DNA from: Amorphophallus konjac
Taxonomy: Eukaryota; Streptophyta; Magnoliopsida; Alismatales; Araceae
Assembly: GCA_022559845.1 (NCBI GenBank)
Contig: CM040125.1
Span: 326,437,829-326,501,828 of the forward strand
Length of the DNA: 64,000 nucleotides
Direction: 5' to 3'
The position numbers and the translations under genes are program-made. Every line of letters starts with the position of its first letter. Position 1 is the stretch's first letter. Shown here one piece after another: positions 33,448 to 44,984 of the stretch. The notes under the pieces are model-generated. The model was not told the origin of the DNA, ran no database searches, and saw nothing but the letters and a program-made list of their open reading frames with translations.

Positions 33448-34766
33448 CACCCCCCAACTTACTAATTGCTAGTCCCTTAGCAATGCCAATAAATTAAATT
33501 TTAGCACTAACAAGAGTTTAGTACAGTTATCCCTTCATAGAATCAACCAAAGATTAGGAATCTGGAATAATTAATGCACACTAGCCTTATGTAGGAACTT
33601 AATAGTACATGATTAAGAATTCAAATTAAAGCTCAATACCACTTGTGCATGTGTAACTACCAAATCCACAGCTTAGACAATTGCATCCCCCATTCGCTAT
33701 TCCAAGCAAATGTCTTTCAACCCTGCACCTCTTAGATCAGAGCATTAAGTATATTAGCTTTTTATCTGCCTTATTGTTTTGTCCCTTTGGGATCTTTCAT
33801 CCCACACATGATGCTGCACTACCCTTCACTGCTCAACGTGAACCTCGACTCTTGCCTTAGGAGAAGCAGGCCCAGTTTCGCAGATCCAGATTCCCTTTTC
33901 CGGTTTACGCGAACCTCAACACGTTTTAAGTGAAGTAGGCCCGGTTACTAAGATTTGGGGCATTTTTCATGGTGTTTTTTTTCTTTTTCTATCTTTTTTT
34001 TCATAATGCCATTGCACTTATTTGATGGATTATTTGGCAGAAAGCTTTGTAAAAAGATCTCTTTTCTTAAGAAGTGCAGAATATCAGACATCATACCTAA
34101 AATAACAGGGGGCTTGTCTTGCTTGTTTCATTAGTGTGCAACGTGAATTTTTTCTTCTTCTAAAGTGCACATGAACTTTAAAGAGATTCTTATATCAGTT
34201 TTCCATGGCTAGATTGACTAAATTCCCCATCATCCTTCTCCCTAGTCTTTTCTATTCCAGAATTACTTTTAATTTAAGCATGAATCATGAGACTCAAAAT
34301 GGAGTTTACATCTTTTCATTTGCATGCAACAATACATGATATCAAGTAAGAACTCAGATCAGGTTGTACTCACATGAAAGGAAACATTTTTTTCTTTTCT
34401 CCCCCCCAACTTGAATGACATTGTCCTCAATGACATATGCAATATGTATGAATAGAACAATGTAGACATGAAATTTATGAAGGAACGGGACAACCTGACG
34501 GAAGTGAACTTCGACGGACATCCTTGCTGACCAAAGGCGGTACTTGGCAGTTAAAGGCGAGGCATAGGTGCAAGCAATCTTCTCTCTCCCCCTAACTTTT
34601 CCTTTATTAATACCTACAAAAATTAAAAATAATAAAAAAATATTTAATACAAACTTGGGTTGCCTCCAAAGAAGCCATTTATTCGCACAGGAAAATTACG
34701 AAAACTGTGGGTTGCCTCCCAAGAAGCGCTAAGTTTAACGTCTTCAGCCAGACGCATGTGACTTAT
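33448..34766 (-). other. LARD 3' non-coding internal region
   Basis: Starts with a polypurine tract (AAGTTGGGGGGTG on the minus strand) next to the LTR. Contains two copies of the GGGTTGCCTCC(C/A)AAGAAGC word at about 34652-34672 and 34710-34730. No coding frame. Confidence 0.75.
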
Positions 34767-36326
34767 TTACCACAATGTTGATTTGATTATGAGCCACCAA
34801 ATGATTTTGTTTTTCTTTGAATTCCAGTCTCCATGCCATAGGAGGAAAGTATGTTGCAGATGAATCCATGGGCTAAAAAGATTCCAGGGTGGGTTTAAGA
34901 GTTCAAATGGGCCACCTTGGTTAGAGAATGGAAGAGGATCATTATTAATGATCATATCATGAATGACAAAATATTCCTCTTTAAGGTCTTGATAAGGTGG
35001 GAACAAATCTATGCATACCTTATTATCTTTCAAAGATTCTTTTATTTTAGATTTTTCCATCATTAGGTTGAGATGAGAAAAAACATGAATAGGAGGGGTA
35101 TCAAAAGGTTCCACCACAAGTTCAATGTCTAGGAGACAAGGATAAATGAGATTAACATGCTTCTCAACACAGTGTTGGTCATGAATATCAGGTGGATCTG
35201 ACCAATCGACTTGAAGAATGACAGAAGTATCCACAGAATTGCCGAGGTCAGAAATGATCACAAGATCTACATCTTTTCCTAGATCAAGAGCCGTCTGATC
35301 AAAATGATTTTCATGCAAAATGTCTAACTCTTCATTAACCCAAGATGAATGGTTCAAATATTCACTCAATTCTTTTTCCACCCTAACTTCTTCTTCATCC
35401 TCATCTTCAAAGAAAGAATTATCAAATTTAGGAAGAGTAAATTGATTGGAAATTTGAAATTCATTTTTCTCTTCCTCTCCCCCCAACTTAAAACTGTTTG
35501 ACTCCTCATAATTTTCTTCATGATTTTGCTCGGCCTCCTTAAATTGATTTTCACTAGCTTCCTCTAATTCTTCATGATATAATAGTTCCATATTTTCCTC
35601 ATTGTCACAAATGATTTGATTGTTGTTAAGTTGAGGATTCATGGGTTGATCATTTAGACTAACATTATAGTCAGAATCAAAGTTTGAAGTGGAGAAGCTA
35701 GCTATTTGATCCATTTCCAACCCCTTAGCAAGTTGGTCTAGTTGGGCCTGAATGATTTGACTTTGAGCTCCAATGGACTGTTGTTGGGCCAAGATGAGTT
35801 GAGTCATTTGATTGAACCTATCCTCCTTATTGGAATCAAACTGTGGAAGAACTGGATAAGATGGTTCATAGTCAGACTGAGGTGGATAACAATCTGAGTG
35901 GTAATCAGTCTGACAATGGGGAGGAGAGGCGTAGATGGGTTGTCTTTCATATTGGACATGACCGTAAGGATCATTTGAGTATGAAGCCCAATTTGGAAAA
36001 TTTTGATCTGGAGGATAATGAATCGGGTCTTGATGAGATTCCCAAGAGAATGATTGCGGATTTTCACACCCAAAATTAGATGAATATGTGTGATAAGAAG
36101 GGGTGGAAAAATATGGAGGTATTTGAGTTTGCTCTTGGGTAAAAGAAGAAAGTTGACCTGTAGAGAAGTGTGAATTTTCAAAATGGGTTGGGCCGCGTTG
36201 AGTGAGAGGTAAATGTTGAGTTGGGCCATTAGCAACATAATGGGATGGTTTGGCCCACATGTCCTGATGATCAAGATAATAAGGTGGAATGAAGGTGTTT
36301 AAATTCATAGCCCAACAGTGGATCAA
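34767..36326 (-). CDS. LARD 519-residue ORF, gag-position protein of unknown fold
   Basis: An uninterrupted frame starting MIHCWAMNLNTFIPPYYLD; the second Met (MNLNTF) is an alternative start. The first 170 residues are rich in Pro, Tyr, His, Ser and Gln (SSFTQEQTQIPPYFSTPSYH). A helical Gln-rich stretch follows (QMTQLILAQQQSIGAQSQI), then Asn/Glu-rich and strongly acidic parts (EDEDEEEVRVEKELSEYL), then DVDLVIISDLGNSVD and a C-terminal block ending in Trp-rich residues. There is no zinc knuckle, protease, RT or integrase motif. It is the only long open frame in the element, and its intactness beside 98%-like LTRs suggests recent origin or selection. I infer a gag-related role from position only. 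Confidence 0.6.
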   Translation of the reverse strand: MIHCWAMNLNTFIPPYYLDHQDMWAKPSHYVANGPTQHLPLTQRGPTHFENSHFSTGQLSSFTQEQTQIPPYFSTPSYHTYSSNFGCENPQSFSWESHQDPIHYPPDQNFPNWASYSNDPYGHVQYERQPIYASPPHCQTDYHSDCYPPQSDYEPSYPVLPQFDSNKEDRFNQMTQLILAQQQSIGAQSQIIQAQLDQLAKGLEMDQIASFSTSNFDSDYNVSLNDQPMNPQLNNNQIICDNEENMELLYHEELEEASENQFKEAEQNHEENYEESNSFKLGGEEEKNEFQISNQFTLPKFDNSFFEDEDEEEVRVEKELSEYLNHSSWVNEELDILHENHFDQTALDLGKDVDLVIISDLGNSVDTSVILQVDWSDPPDIHDQHCVEKHVNLIYPCLLDIELVVEPFDTPPIHVFSHLNLMMEKSKIKESLKDNKVCIDLFPPYQDLKEEYFVIHDMIINNDPLPFSNQGGPFELLNPPWNLFSPWIHLQHTFLLWHGDWNSKKNKIIWWLIIKSTLW

Positions 36327-37503
36327 GAAACATGGGCTACAAAGTCCACCTCATTGAATTTATGAGCCTACTCAACGATTGGAATTTTCTCACCCATATT
36401 TTTTAAGTTTTTTTTAATATATATGTTTTTAGTTTTTATTATTCTCAATGCAATCAATAACTATATGAATATGTATGCAAGATGATGGTTTTTTTTTGAC
36501 ATAAACTAGGACAAAGAGAGAGAAGAGGAGATTTTGTTTTTTTATGCAAACACAAACAAGTTGTCACACAAGTTACCTAATGACCAAGATGTGACCTAGA
36601 CCTATAATTTGGGTTTCACAAAATAGCTAAAGTGAAACTTAAGTTCACCCTCAATATTTCCACCGGCCAGGTAAGGGGTGGGGTAGTGGGAGGTTCCCCC
36701 TACTTTCGTAGGGACCTGATTATGTCAAACCACTAGCCCGCTTAAGGCGTTTGCCATCCGACCGTCTTGCCTTAGGCACCGGTTTTCATAAGAGGGTAAG
36801 CCCAAATAACACAAGAACCACAGTGTGAACCTAGGGCCAATGTCTACTGAATTTTATTTAAGGTCTAAGTGATGCAAAGATGCATGAGAATTATGGTTTG
36901 TGGGCTAAGGAAGGGTGATGAAATCCCCACCTTATCTTACTTATGGGTGTTGCCCTTAGAATATTTTAGAAATGATATGCAACAAACCAATTTCAAACAA
37001 GGGGTTCTATGCAAGCATGGAAATGCATGAGCATGCTTTTGAAGAAATTAGAGTACTCGCCTTGCCACCCGCAATCTTCAATAATACAATTAAAAATGAT
37101 TAAACAATAAGGAAAAATAAATTCTATCCTAAATGATGCATGATCTAAAACATGGAAGTGTGGGTTCTACTCTTACAATGAAGATTTTTATTGAAGTTCA
37201 AGTGATGGTTTTTTTATTTTTATTTAGTGAATCTATCAAACCACAAGATATGAAATATTGAGAAATGAAATTAAAATGAAGGAGGAAAAGTTTGGATACT
37301 TACTTGAAAAGCGTTCCCTCGTTCTTTTTTTTTCTTTTTTTTTGAAATGAATGACTAAATCACAAAGATGAAAGAAAGAAAGGTAAATTTACCTCTGATT
37401 TTTTCTGATTTTTTTCTTTTCATCCTGTAAAAAAAAAGAGAGCTTTATTAGTATACTATATACACAAGGAAAATAAAGTTCTTAAATCAAAAATCATCAT
37501 TCC
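36327..37503 (-). other. LARD 5' leader
   Basis: AT-rich non-coding leader with one GC-richer block (36660-36800) and poly-T tracts near 37205 and 37325. No ORF supported. Confidence 0.7.
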
Positions 37504-37521
37504 TCCCCGGTAACGGCGCCA
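37504..37521 (-). promoter_or_regulatory. LARD primer-binding site (tRNA-Asp type)
   Basis: Minus strand TGGCGCCGTTACCGGGGA, matching the 3' end of plant tRNA-Asp with one mismatch from the usual GTTGCC form. It lies five bases from the 5' LTR. Confidence 0.85.
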
Positions 37522-37526
37522 AAAAT

Positions 37527-39306
37527 TGATAACGCGAAAGTTCATCGTTTAAAACACGCGTATAACAATCTTAAAACCGAACTCGCACAAAATGATCAAA
37601 AGAGAACGTAGTACTATGGCAAGCACGGGTCGAATCCACAGGGAAGAAGATACTTTTAGAGTTAAAAACCTTGTAACCTTTTAGAAAATGTTTGTGATTT
37701 TTTGTAGCTTGAAGAGAATGATTAAACAAAGACTGATTCCAACAATTAATTCAAAATACCTATGATTATGAGTCTATGCCATGGGAAATAATTGCATAAC
37801 ATTGAGAAGAAGAGGTAGAAAAAGTAGGAAGAGAGGGAAGATGAACAAACTCTAGATCAAATGAACACTTCTTTCATTAACATAAAGAAACGATTACATG
37901 AAGTGCAAGACGAGCTTACAATAAAGATGTGACGAGATTACAATGAAGTAAAATGAAACTAAAGCAATAGCAACAAGAGGAGCCTGAGATGTGAAGATGG
38001 TAGCCACAATGGTGATGACGGCGCCGTCCTCTCTTGGCCTTGGATCACGAACCACCTTGTGGAAGATGTCGTCTACACCGGGAGGAAGTCGCCTTTGTCG
38101 TTGAAGCTGCCTTTGGAGGGTGAATACCTTTGAACCCAAGAGGAATTAGGAGATGTCCAAGAAGAAGAAGTTGAAGAGGAGGAAGAGAGAAAGAACTTTG
38201 ATGAAGAACTCAGATAGAAAATAAGAACAGAAGAGCTTCAAAATAGATAAATAACAGAAACTAGCACCTCGGATGAACAGTGAAATCACAGGATAGCAAG
38301 TTGAAAAATGAGAAATATCTTCAAAACCAGAAAGAATTAGAAGATGAGAAAGAAGAAGAAGTTGTAGAACATGTAAAAACCAAGAACTTTCATGAAGACA
38401 GCAAGAGCATAAAATGACTAGAAGAGGGAGAAATAAAGGGAAGAACAGAGAAAAATATTGGGTCATAGATGAACAGGACAACACAGTGAAAAACATGAAA
38501 TATCTTGAAAACTAGAAGGAATTAGAAGATGAGAAAGAAGAAGAAATTGTAGAGGACTTAAAAACAAAGAACTTTCATGAAGACCACAAGAGGAGAAGAG
38601 GGACGGAAGAGGGCAAACTCGGCGGCCCAAAAAGATGTGAGAGGGAGAGAAAAATTGCCAAAAGAAGAACTCCCTTTCTCCTCCTTGTCATGGGCTATTT
38701 ATAGGGAAAGGTGGGTAGATGAAGGGTGGAGATTGTATCAAAAGGAGATGTATGGCTGACATTTAAGTGGAATATGATGCATGGGGAAGAGGAAAAGTAG
38801 GTGGGCACCCCCTTTCTTGGACTTTGGACACCCCCTTTCCCAAGGCTCATCATGTCTCTCCTTTATTTCAAACTTTGAATTCAATTTTCCCTCCAACCGA
38901 AATATGTATTTATTTTTCCCAATTTCAAACTTTTGAAATTTCTTTTCCCTCCAATCAAAATATGTGCTTTTGACTTGGTCAAAGTAGTGGTGACAGTTTT
39001 ACCCCCGGCTTCTTTTGTAATTACCTTCGGTGTCCTACACACACATAATTACACTTTAGTCCATAAAAATTACCACAATGTGCACATAAATCTCAAATGC
39101 TCATGATTATGCAATGAAGAATTAATGCTCATGGCCCTCAACTTTAATTTATTATTAAATAAGATAATCGAATTAATCAATTTGCGTGAAAGCTCCAATT
39201 TAAATACGGAGTTGAGGTTAACTATGAAATATGCATAATTGCCTAATTATATGCACATAAAATGGTGTACATGCAATGAATTGTCATAACAAATGGACAC
39301 TTATCA
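37527..39306 (-). repeat. LARD 5' LTR
   Basis: 1780 bp, partner of 31666-33447. TATA box on the minus strand at 38695-38704. Confidence 0.95.
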
Positions 39307-40207
39307 ATGGTGTATCTTGTAAGGGTACGGGCTTGGTGGGCATAGACGACCCGGCCCGTTGGGAAGGGGTGTGGTAGCGGACTCCCTCGAAGAAGTGAAG
39401 TGAATATGAAGGGTCTAAGGATCCACTAGGGATTGGGTCAAAGTGCTCAAAGAAGGTATGACCCCTTATGGTGGGTTCCCACAAGTCACGGTCCCACGTG
39501 TAGAAGTTTTGAAGGTGTGGATAGTCACCTTCTTGAATGGTGACGGGTGGGACGGGGATCGTAGGCAAGAAGTATGATTCCTCCCTCGGACAAAAGGGTA
39601 TGAATTCGGGCTCGTCCGGTAGCGGGAGAAGTAGAAGAACCTCCGTGGTGACACAACCCACGGTGCACTCGGAGGTAATGGACCCGAAGGCCGGATGGGT
39701 GAAGCTAAGACTAGCGGGTTGGTCAAAGCCTCGGGCCAAAAGATGCGTCAACTCCCATTGTGAATCTAATCCCATGACAAGATCGTCCAACGTATCAACA
39801 TGGTGACGAGATCGAAATATGGTATGGAATGAGTTGACCGGCACTATAGGTAGGATGGGGTCCATGGATGGAAAGGGAGGTGGGACCAAGCCATCCTTGA
39901 CCCAACTAAGAAGTGGCTCGGCTATGTAAAGTGTTCCCGTAAGAAACACGGGTGGCTCGGGCTTTGGTAGCTCCAAAGAAGAAGGTTCCGAATAGAGCTC
40001 GGAAGGAGAGGGTGGTGATGGAACACCTACGAGAGGTGAAGAAGCACTTATCCTGTCCAACAAATCCGAAATCATTTTCTTGAATTCCTCAAAGGAGCGG
40101 GTTGGAGTAGAGACCTTGGGGCGGACTCGCTCCTCATCCCTCGACCTAGGTGTGGTCTTATTCCACTCGGTTGGAGGTACTTGAGTGGGTTGGGATAGGG
40201 GTGCCAA
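39307..40207 (-). pseudogene. Gypsy-3 downstream ORF, truncated by the LARD
   Basis: Open frame starting MAPLSQPTQVPPTEWNKT, probably continuous with the gag frame upstream after a one-frame shift at about 40160-40207. It contains FEEFKKMISDLLDRI (helical), TLDDLVMGLDSQWELTHLL and FDQPASLSFTHPAFGSI. I recognise no domain. The frame runs into the LARD LTR, where the original C-terminus was cut; nothing matching it is visible in the + strand array, which lacks this ORF. Confidence 0.5.
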
Positions 40208-40748
40208 GGGGAGGCTGGTTGGAGGTGACTGGGCGGGCCACTAGATTGGGGTCGCCTTGGTGGGCTTGGATGGTGGTGAAGGGGTGGGATTGGGTAGAGG
40301 TGTGGCCCACTTGATTGTGGGTGAGTTGGTGGGGTTGGTGAGTGGTATGACCTCCGTGGTTGGAGGTAGGTGGGCGGAGAATGTAGGCCCTCCTAAGCAC
40401 TCTCTTCATTTCCCACCATGACTCGATGGGCCTTAGATTTCTATCCTCCCTCCAGTATTTGATGTTCCTCCAAGTTGCGGCGGCTTCACCAAAAAGTCGC
40501 CTTTTGGCAACATCGACTTGCAAGGGCCCGTACATAATATACACCTCGAAGTAATCGTCCATGATGGCTTCCCATTCTAGATAGACACTCGGGTCATCGG
40601 ACCCGTAGAAGTCCCGGGTCTCGGGCCTCGTGGGGTGGTTCGGGTGGTCCTTCCATTTGAGATAGTATCGCCACCATCCGGGCATTTGGGAGTCCATGGG
40701 TGATTGGGGACTAGTGGGTGGACATGTCGACACTAGTAGATAAACCAA
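40158..40748 (-). CDS. Gypsy-3 gag
   Basis: 196 codons starting MVYLLVSTCPPTSPQSP; a later Met (MDSQMPGWW) may be the true start. The retrotransposon gag core is PSVYLEWEAIMDDYFEVY and LFGEAAATWRNIKYW, which aligns with PKVYLDWEADMDRYFEWF and LGHAQTFWRNME of the array gag at 54911. A His/Thr/Gln-rich tail follows (HTTHQPHQLTHNQVGHT). No zinc knuckle is seen before the frame change. Gag would assemble particles carrying the element RNA. Confidence 0.75.
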   Translation of the reverse strand: MVYLLVSTCPPTSPQSPMDSQMPGWWRYYLKWKDHPNHPTRPETRDFYGSDDPSVYLEWEAIMDDYFEVYIMYGPLQVDVAKRRLFGEAAATWRNIKYWREDRNLRPIESWWEMKRVLRRAYILRPPTSNHGGHTTHQPHQLTHNQVGHTSTQSHPFTTIQAHQGDPNLVARPVTSNQPPLGTPIPTHSSTSNRVE

Positions 40749-41025
40749 CTAGACAATGGACTACAACTCTAGACATGACGACCAAGACTCGGTACGTGGC
40801 GGAGATAACTGATCCGAAGATCACTCGCGTAAGTGTGCGGCCTTCCCGATAGGCGTAGTCTAACGCTCGGACAACACCTTTTGATATACCGAGTAAAGGG
40901 ATGCAAATGCAAAAAGACACTTTTTTTTGGTTTAAAACAATGATGATCCTAAACACGACTTAGACAATGACTAATGACTAGACCTAAATGACACTTTTTT
41001 TTATTGACACCCTAGACTCAACCTG
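40749..41025 (-). other. Gypsy-3 5' leader
   Basis: Non-coding, between primer-binding site and gag. Confidence 0.6.
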
Positions 41026-41037
41026 GCTCTGATATCA
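41026..41037 (-). promoter_or_regulatory. Gypsy-3 primer-binding site
   Basis: Minus strand TGATATCAGAGC, the initiator-Met type with one mismatch (TGGTATCAGAGC is usual), three bases from the LTR. Confidence 0.88.
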
Positions 41038-41040
41038 AAT

Positions 41041-43095
41041 TGATGCGGGACGAGACCACGGACACGACAAGCTCGCGATTGTCCCTTAGCAAGGGAAGCG
41101 TCGGACGTGCACGGTTGAGAAACCGGCAAGAGCTAGGGTGGTCAATTCACACTTTCGCGCCCGGATCGGGTCACGGGACGGTCTCGCTCACTCTCTCGTA
41201 GCAGCGGTGATATGATTTTATAGCGAGCTAGGTCCTAAAACATGCTCTCTAGAAGTGACATAAACAAGCATATATGGAAATAAGCGAAATGCCAAGCAAG
41301 GAGCGAATACGATACCTCCACGCGCTCGGCGTGGGGACGACAGACCCGGCCGAAGTCGTACTCCCGGGACAGTTAATACATAAAGATTACAGCAATGAGT
41401 TACAGCCCACTCCACGCAGGGAGGTAAAGGGCGACACAATGGGGTCTGGGAGGACCGATTTCGGGTTGACGGGCGGCTTCTCGCGTAGCTTCGGCCGCAC
41501 ACGTACTCGCGCCTGTGGGGCCCACTTGCTGTCCGGAGGGGCCGTGTGGGACCCGGTGGCACCGCTGTGATGGTGGATGCCTGGATGAGCGCTCCCTGGA
41601 GTGGAGGCGCGCTGGTTCACCGGCCGGAGGCCGGGCGGCTCCGATCGGCACCGGTCGGAACAACCGGCCACGGATCTGTAACTTCTGGTTTTCAGCGCGC
41701 GTCCCGGCAAGAACGAACGCTGCGATCAGCCCCGATGTCGGATCGACACGAAACTAGCGCCGTTGGAAAGCTAACTTCAAATACTTCAATCTAGGCTTGA
41801 AGATCTGGCCTGGATCCGCACGGATTTTAGCTTTAATGAATTGTTGACATACTATTGTACAGTGACCGGGCTCTCAGATCTGCATAGAACTTGTCTGAGA
41901 ACTGCCTTTGACGGATATGTGAACGTCCGAATCTGAAGTGGTGGTCTTCAATAAAGTTCTAGGAAATCAAGCTAGGAAAACGGAAAAACTGGTTTGGACA
42001 AATTTGGATGTGACTACGAATTGATGGGATTTTTGAACTGGAAGTGGGTTGGATCTGGAAATGGGATGAAAGCATTGTAACTGAGATAGAACATGAATTT
42101 TGAAAAATGGATAGATGGCGAGTAAAAAATTAAGAAAAATAGTGGATGTAGGGAATGATGGACAGAACTCCCAGTAAAATTGGGAGGGTTTGAAAAATTC
42201 AAAAAGGTGATCGGAGATGGGAAACACAGAGCTGTTGTCACGGTAGATAGAGACAAAACAGATCTGGGAATGTAAAATGAACGAAAATGAAAAATTACTA
42301 AATGGAGGATTTTGGACGTGAAAATTTAGGGGGAGGTGGGGATTCAAGGCAAGAAGACACCCTCAAAATTTTAAATCTATCTGAGCTCGTGGCTGGCAGA
42401 AAGAATTCACAAACTACACCTCTATCCAGCAGGACAGAAACTTGAAGACGGCTCCGCGGCGGCTCGAAGGCGGCACGAACGGCGGCGGCGGCACAGATGA
42501 TCACCGGAGATAGAGGGGAGGGGATAGGAGGTAGAAACCACTCTAGAATTAGAGGTTGGAGGATATGAACCAGAGGGGAGGAGCTGGGGGCGCACCAAGC
42601 TTCTTGGATTACAACAAAAATTCTGATTTTTTCATTAATATTCATATGAAAATACAATCTTTTATATGATTCACATCAAATGCAATGTGAACCCTTGGAT
42701 CTAGGGATGGGGATTGAAGGGCTGGGATTAAGTGTGAAACACACACAAAAATTAATACAATAATAAGGGGAGAGGGGCGCCCCCTTGACCAAGGGGTATG
42801 GCAGGTGAAGGTAGGTGACCTACCTTGGACCAATTTAACCACTTGTCTACCCATGTGGCATTTGACATTTAACCCTTCTAGATGGCCACCTAGGATGGTT
42901 GACCAGTCCCACATGAGTGACATGGACCAATGGGAAAGGGCTGAGGGCCCCCTTGCTTGGTCCTACTAGAATTTTACATATAAACCCACTAAGACCTACA
43001 ATTACGTACCCATATAACACAAGGGTATACATACAAATATGAAAAGACATAAATGCAAACAAAATGCGTACGGTCTTGCCTCGATGTCCCCATCA
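41041..43095 (-). repeat. Gypsy-3 5' LTR
   Basis: 2055 bp, partner of 29011-31068, ending in CCCCATCA directly before the right gatgt duplication. Confidence 0.95.
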
Positions 43096-43100
43096 GATGT
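43096..43100. repeat. Target site duplication of Gypsy-3, right (gatgt)
   Basis: Exact copy of 29006-29010. Confidence 0.95.
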
Positions 43101-44336
43101 GCACTGAACTGATCCGCTATTGGATCTTCAGATGGTTGATTATACCTAATGTCAACTGAAGATCCAACGGTCTCAGTAGCATCGTTGGTCCTTTGACCTG
43201 AGACATTGATCAGATCTTACACGAGGATTGGAATGGTTTAATTACTTGGCTAAGTGACTTTAACCATAAGTCATGAGTTACCGAGTCGTTAACCACTCCA
43301 GGATACGTGTGAAGATCGTCAATGGTCAAGAAGGGATCGCTCACTGTCGGGTATATAACAGACAGTTAATGGGTCATGACATTGACGCTCCGTTAAATCC
43401 CTGGCCAGGGTCGTGTGAGTTCATTTAGAACGGACGTCATACACTTTAAGGATGTCATAGTCAAATGGCACGATCATGGGATTTGACAGGAACCATACCC
43501 TCGATCGTACCAGACTCATAGAAGGAGCGAGGGATTATATCGATGCGGTAACTGTGGACTTACAGGTACCAGATAGGCTGGTTTTAACCCGGCGTCCTCT
43601 AGGATCATGCGGATTTGCTTGACCCAACGTGATCAAAGGTTCGGAATAAATTAAACTATTCTTCGGCTCTGGTAGAAGCGAAGAATATGTTTAATTTACT
43701 TCTAATTGGGAATTAGAAGTTAATGGGCCTTAAACTAGAGTGACTATGAGCCTAGAGGATCACACACAATGGATTCTTGGGTGACGGATTATTATTATAC
43801 AAGTGTATGTATTAATTCCTTTTAATTCCTTTTGGAAAGGAGTGTAAATGGAGCTTAATACATATGTATAATAGTGGATAGGATATATATATAATTTTGG
43901 TCTTTTGGAGCCCTTTCAGAAATGACTAAATCTCTATATATAGAATCCTACGTGAGTTCATTCGAACTCTCCTTCCCACCCCTTAAGCTAATCAAGCATT
44001 AGGCTTAAGGGAGAGGTTTAGCCTCCCCCTTTCTCCCCCTTACTCTCTCTCTCTCCAGAAGGTGATAGAGTCAGGGAAAGTTGTGCCGGGGAGGTACCGT
44101 CGCTGCGCAAGGGTTCGTGTGGATCTACTCTAGAGGCCGTACAACTGTGCGGCTCGATATTCTGCATCGGACATCGCGGACAGCGTCGTTTCGCACAAGG
44201 TGAAACACGCAACCCGTAATTAGGGTCTTAGAAACACCGATTAGAGCACAGATTAAGCTTTCCACAACACCGGGATCGGGAAAATGAATTTTTGTTATCT
44301 GCTGCGTCGCCCGTAGGTGCTGTGCGAAACCTTACA
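43101..44336 (+). repeat. Copia-2 5' LTR, second segment
   Basis: Resumes GCACTGAACTGATCC after the Gypsy-3 insertion and matches the 3' LTR to its end GAAACCTTACA. A TATA box, CTATATATAG, is at 43933-43942. Confidence 0.95.
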
Positions 44337-44337
44337 G

Positions 44338-44349
44338 TGGTATCAGAGC
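44338..44349 (+). promoter_or_regulatory. Copia-2 primer-binding site (initiator-Met tRNA)
   Basis: TGGTATCAGAGC one base after the 5' LTR. Confidence 0.95.
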
Positions 44350-44520
44350 CAGGTTCGCGCTCTGGTCGGTGTTTTTATCACCGTTTAGAATCATATTTTA
44401 GGAGCAATAAAATCCTTCAATTATTATTTGGAGACGGGAGTGTTGGGCATTTCTGTTTTTCCTGGATGATGGGTATCAGGAGAGCAAATTTTTTTATAAA
44501 AAAAAAATTAAAAAAAATAT

Positions 44521-44752
44521 ACGGTGGGCGCAGTGCGCCCGCCCTCGTGCGCCACGAGGCGCACGAGGGGGCCCCGCGGGCCGACCCGCATGGCGGGTGC
44601 CGCGTGGCGGGCGCCACGGGGCGGGCGCCGCATGCGGGGTCAGCGCCCGCCTTGCGGGCGCCGACCTGTGTGCGGGCGCGCCCGCCGCGGAGGGGTCAGC
44701 GCCCGCGCGAGGGGCGCCGCCCACGCGCGCGGGCCGGGCCCCCCACCCATTT
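44521..44752. other. Extremely GC-rich block in the Copia-2 leader
   Basis: About 230 bp made largely of GCGCCCGC, GGCGGGCG and GCGCGC words, dense in CpG. It is bordered on the left by an A-rich tract (AAAAAAAAATTAAAAAAAAT) and on the right by T/A-rich sequence, so the change of composition is abrupt. Many nested inverted repeats could fold strongly. Both-strand open frames across it reflect lack of AT-rich stops and are not treated as genes. Confidence 0.9.
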
Positions 44753-44984
44753 TTTTAATTTTTAAATAAAAAATTACATTTTATTCTTTTAATTTTTTGT
44801 GTGCTTAAATAATAATATATATATATTAAAATACACAGTAAATTAAATAGAAGTTTATCTTGTAGGTTAATTGTATTATCTCAAAAGTAAATGTCAAATG
44901 TTAAATTTTATTTAACCGTCTTGAATTTACCGAGGTGAGATAATTACTATTTACCTTAAGATAAAATGGTAATAATTGAAGTTA

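Larger units (their letters stand above)
31666..39306 (-). mobile_element. Athila-like LARD nested in Gypsy-3
   Basis: 7641 bp, minus strand. LTRs 31666-33447 and 37527-39306 are about 1.78 kb with TGATAA...TTATCA tips and look about 98% identical. The PBS matches tRNA-Asp, typical of Athila and Tat elements. The 4.1-kb internal region has one long ORF and no pol domain. The sequence GCGCTTCTTGGGAGGCAACC (minus strand, about 34713-34732) is a hallmark word of this element group. The flanking five bases are gaggt and atggt, so the target duplication is imperfect. Confidence 0.9.
29011..43095 (-). mobile_element. Gypsy-3, gag-bearing LTR element without pol, interrupted by a LARD
   Basis: 14,085 bp including its own nested LARD (6.4 kb without it). 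LTRs of about 2.06 kb at 29011-31068 and 41041-43095 have TGATG...CATCA tips; the PBS side is at the right, so it reads on the minus strand. Gag is at about 39307-40748. After the LARD only the 3' internal end remains (31069-31665), with no protease, reverse transcriptase or integrase. Its LTR end and 3' internal sequence match those of the + strand array at 52015-64000, so they are one family. Confidence 0.92.

Noticed and set aside
44292..44769. Arg/Ala/Gly-rich frames on both strands of the GC-rich block
   Set aside because: Composition-driven; no start context, no homology that I recognise, and the block is a leader of Copia-2.
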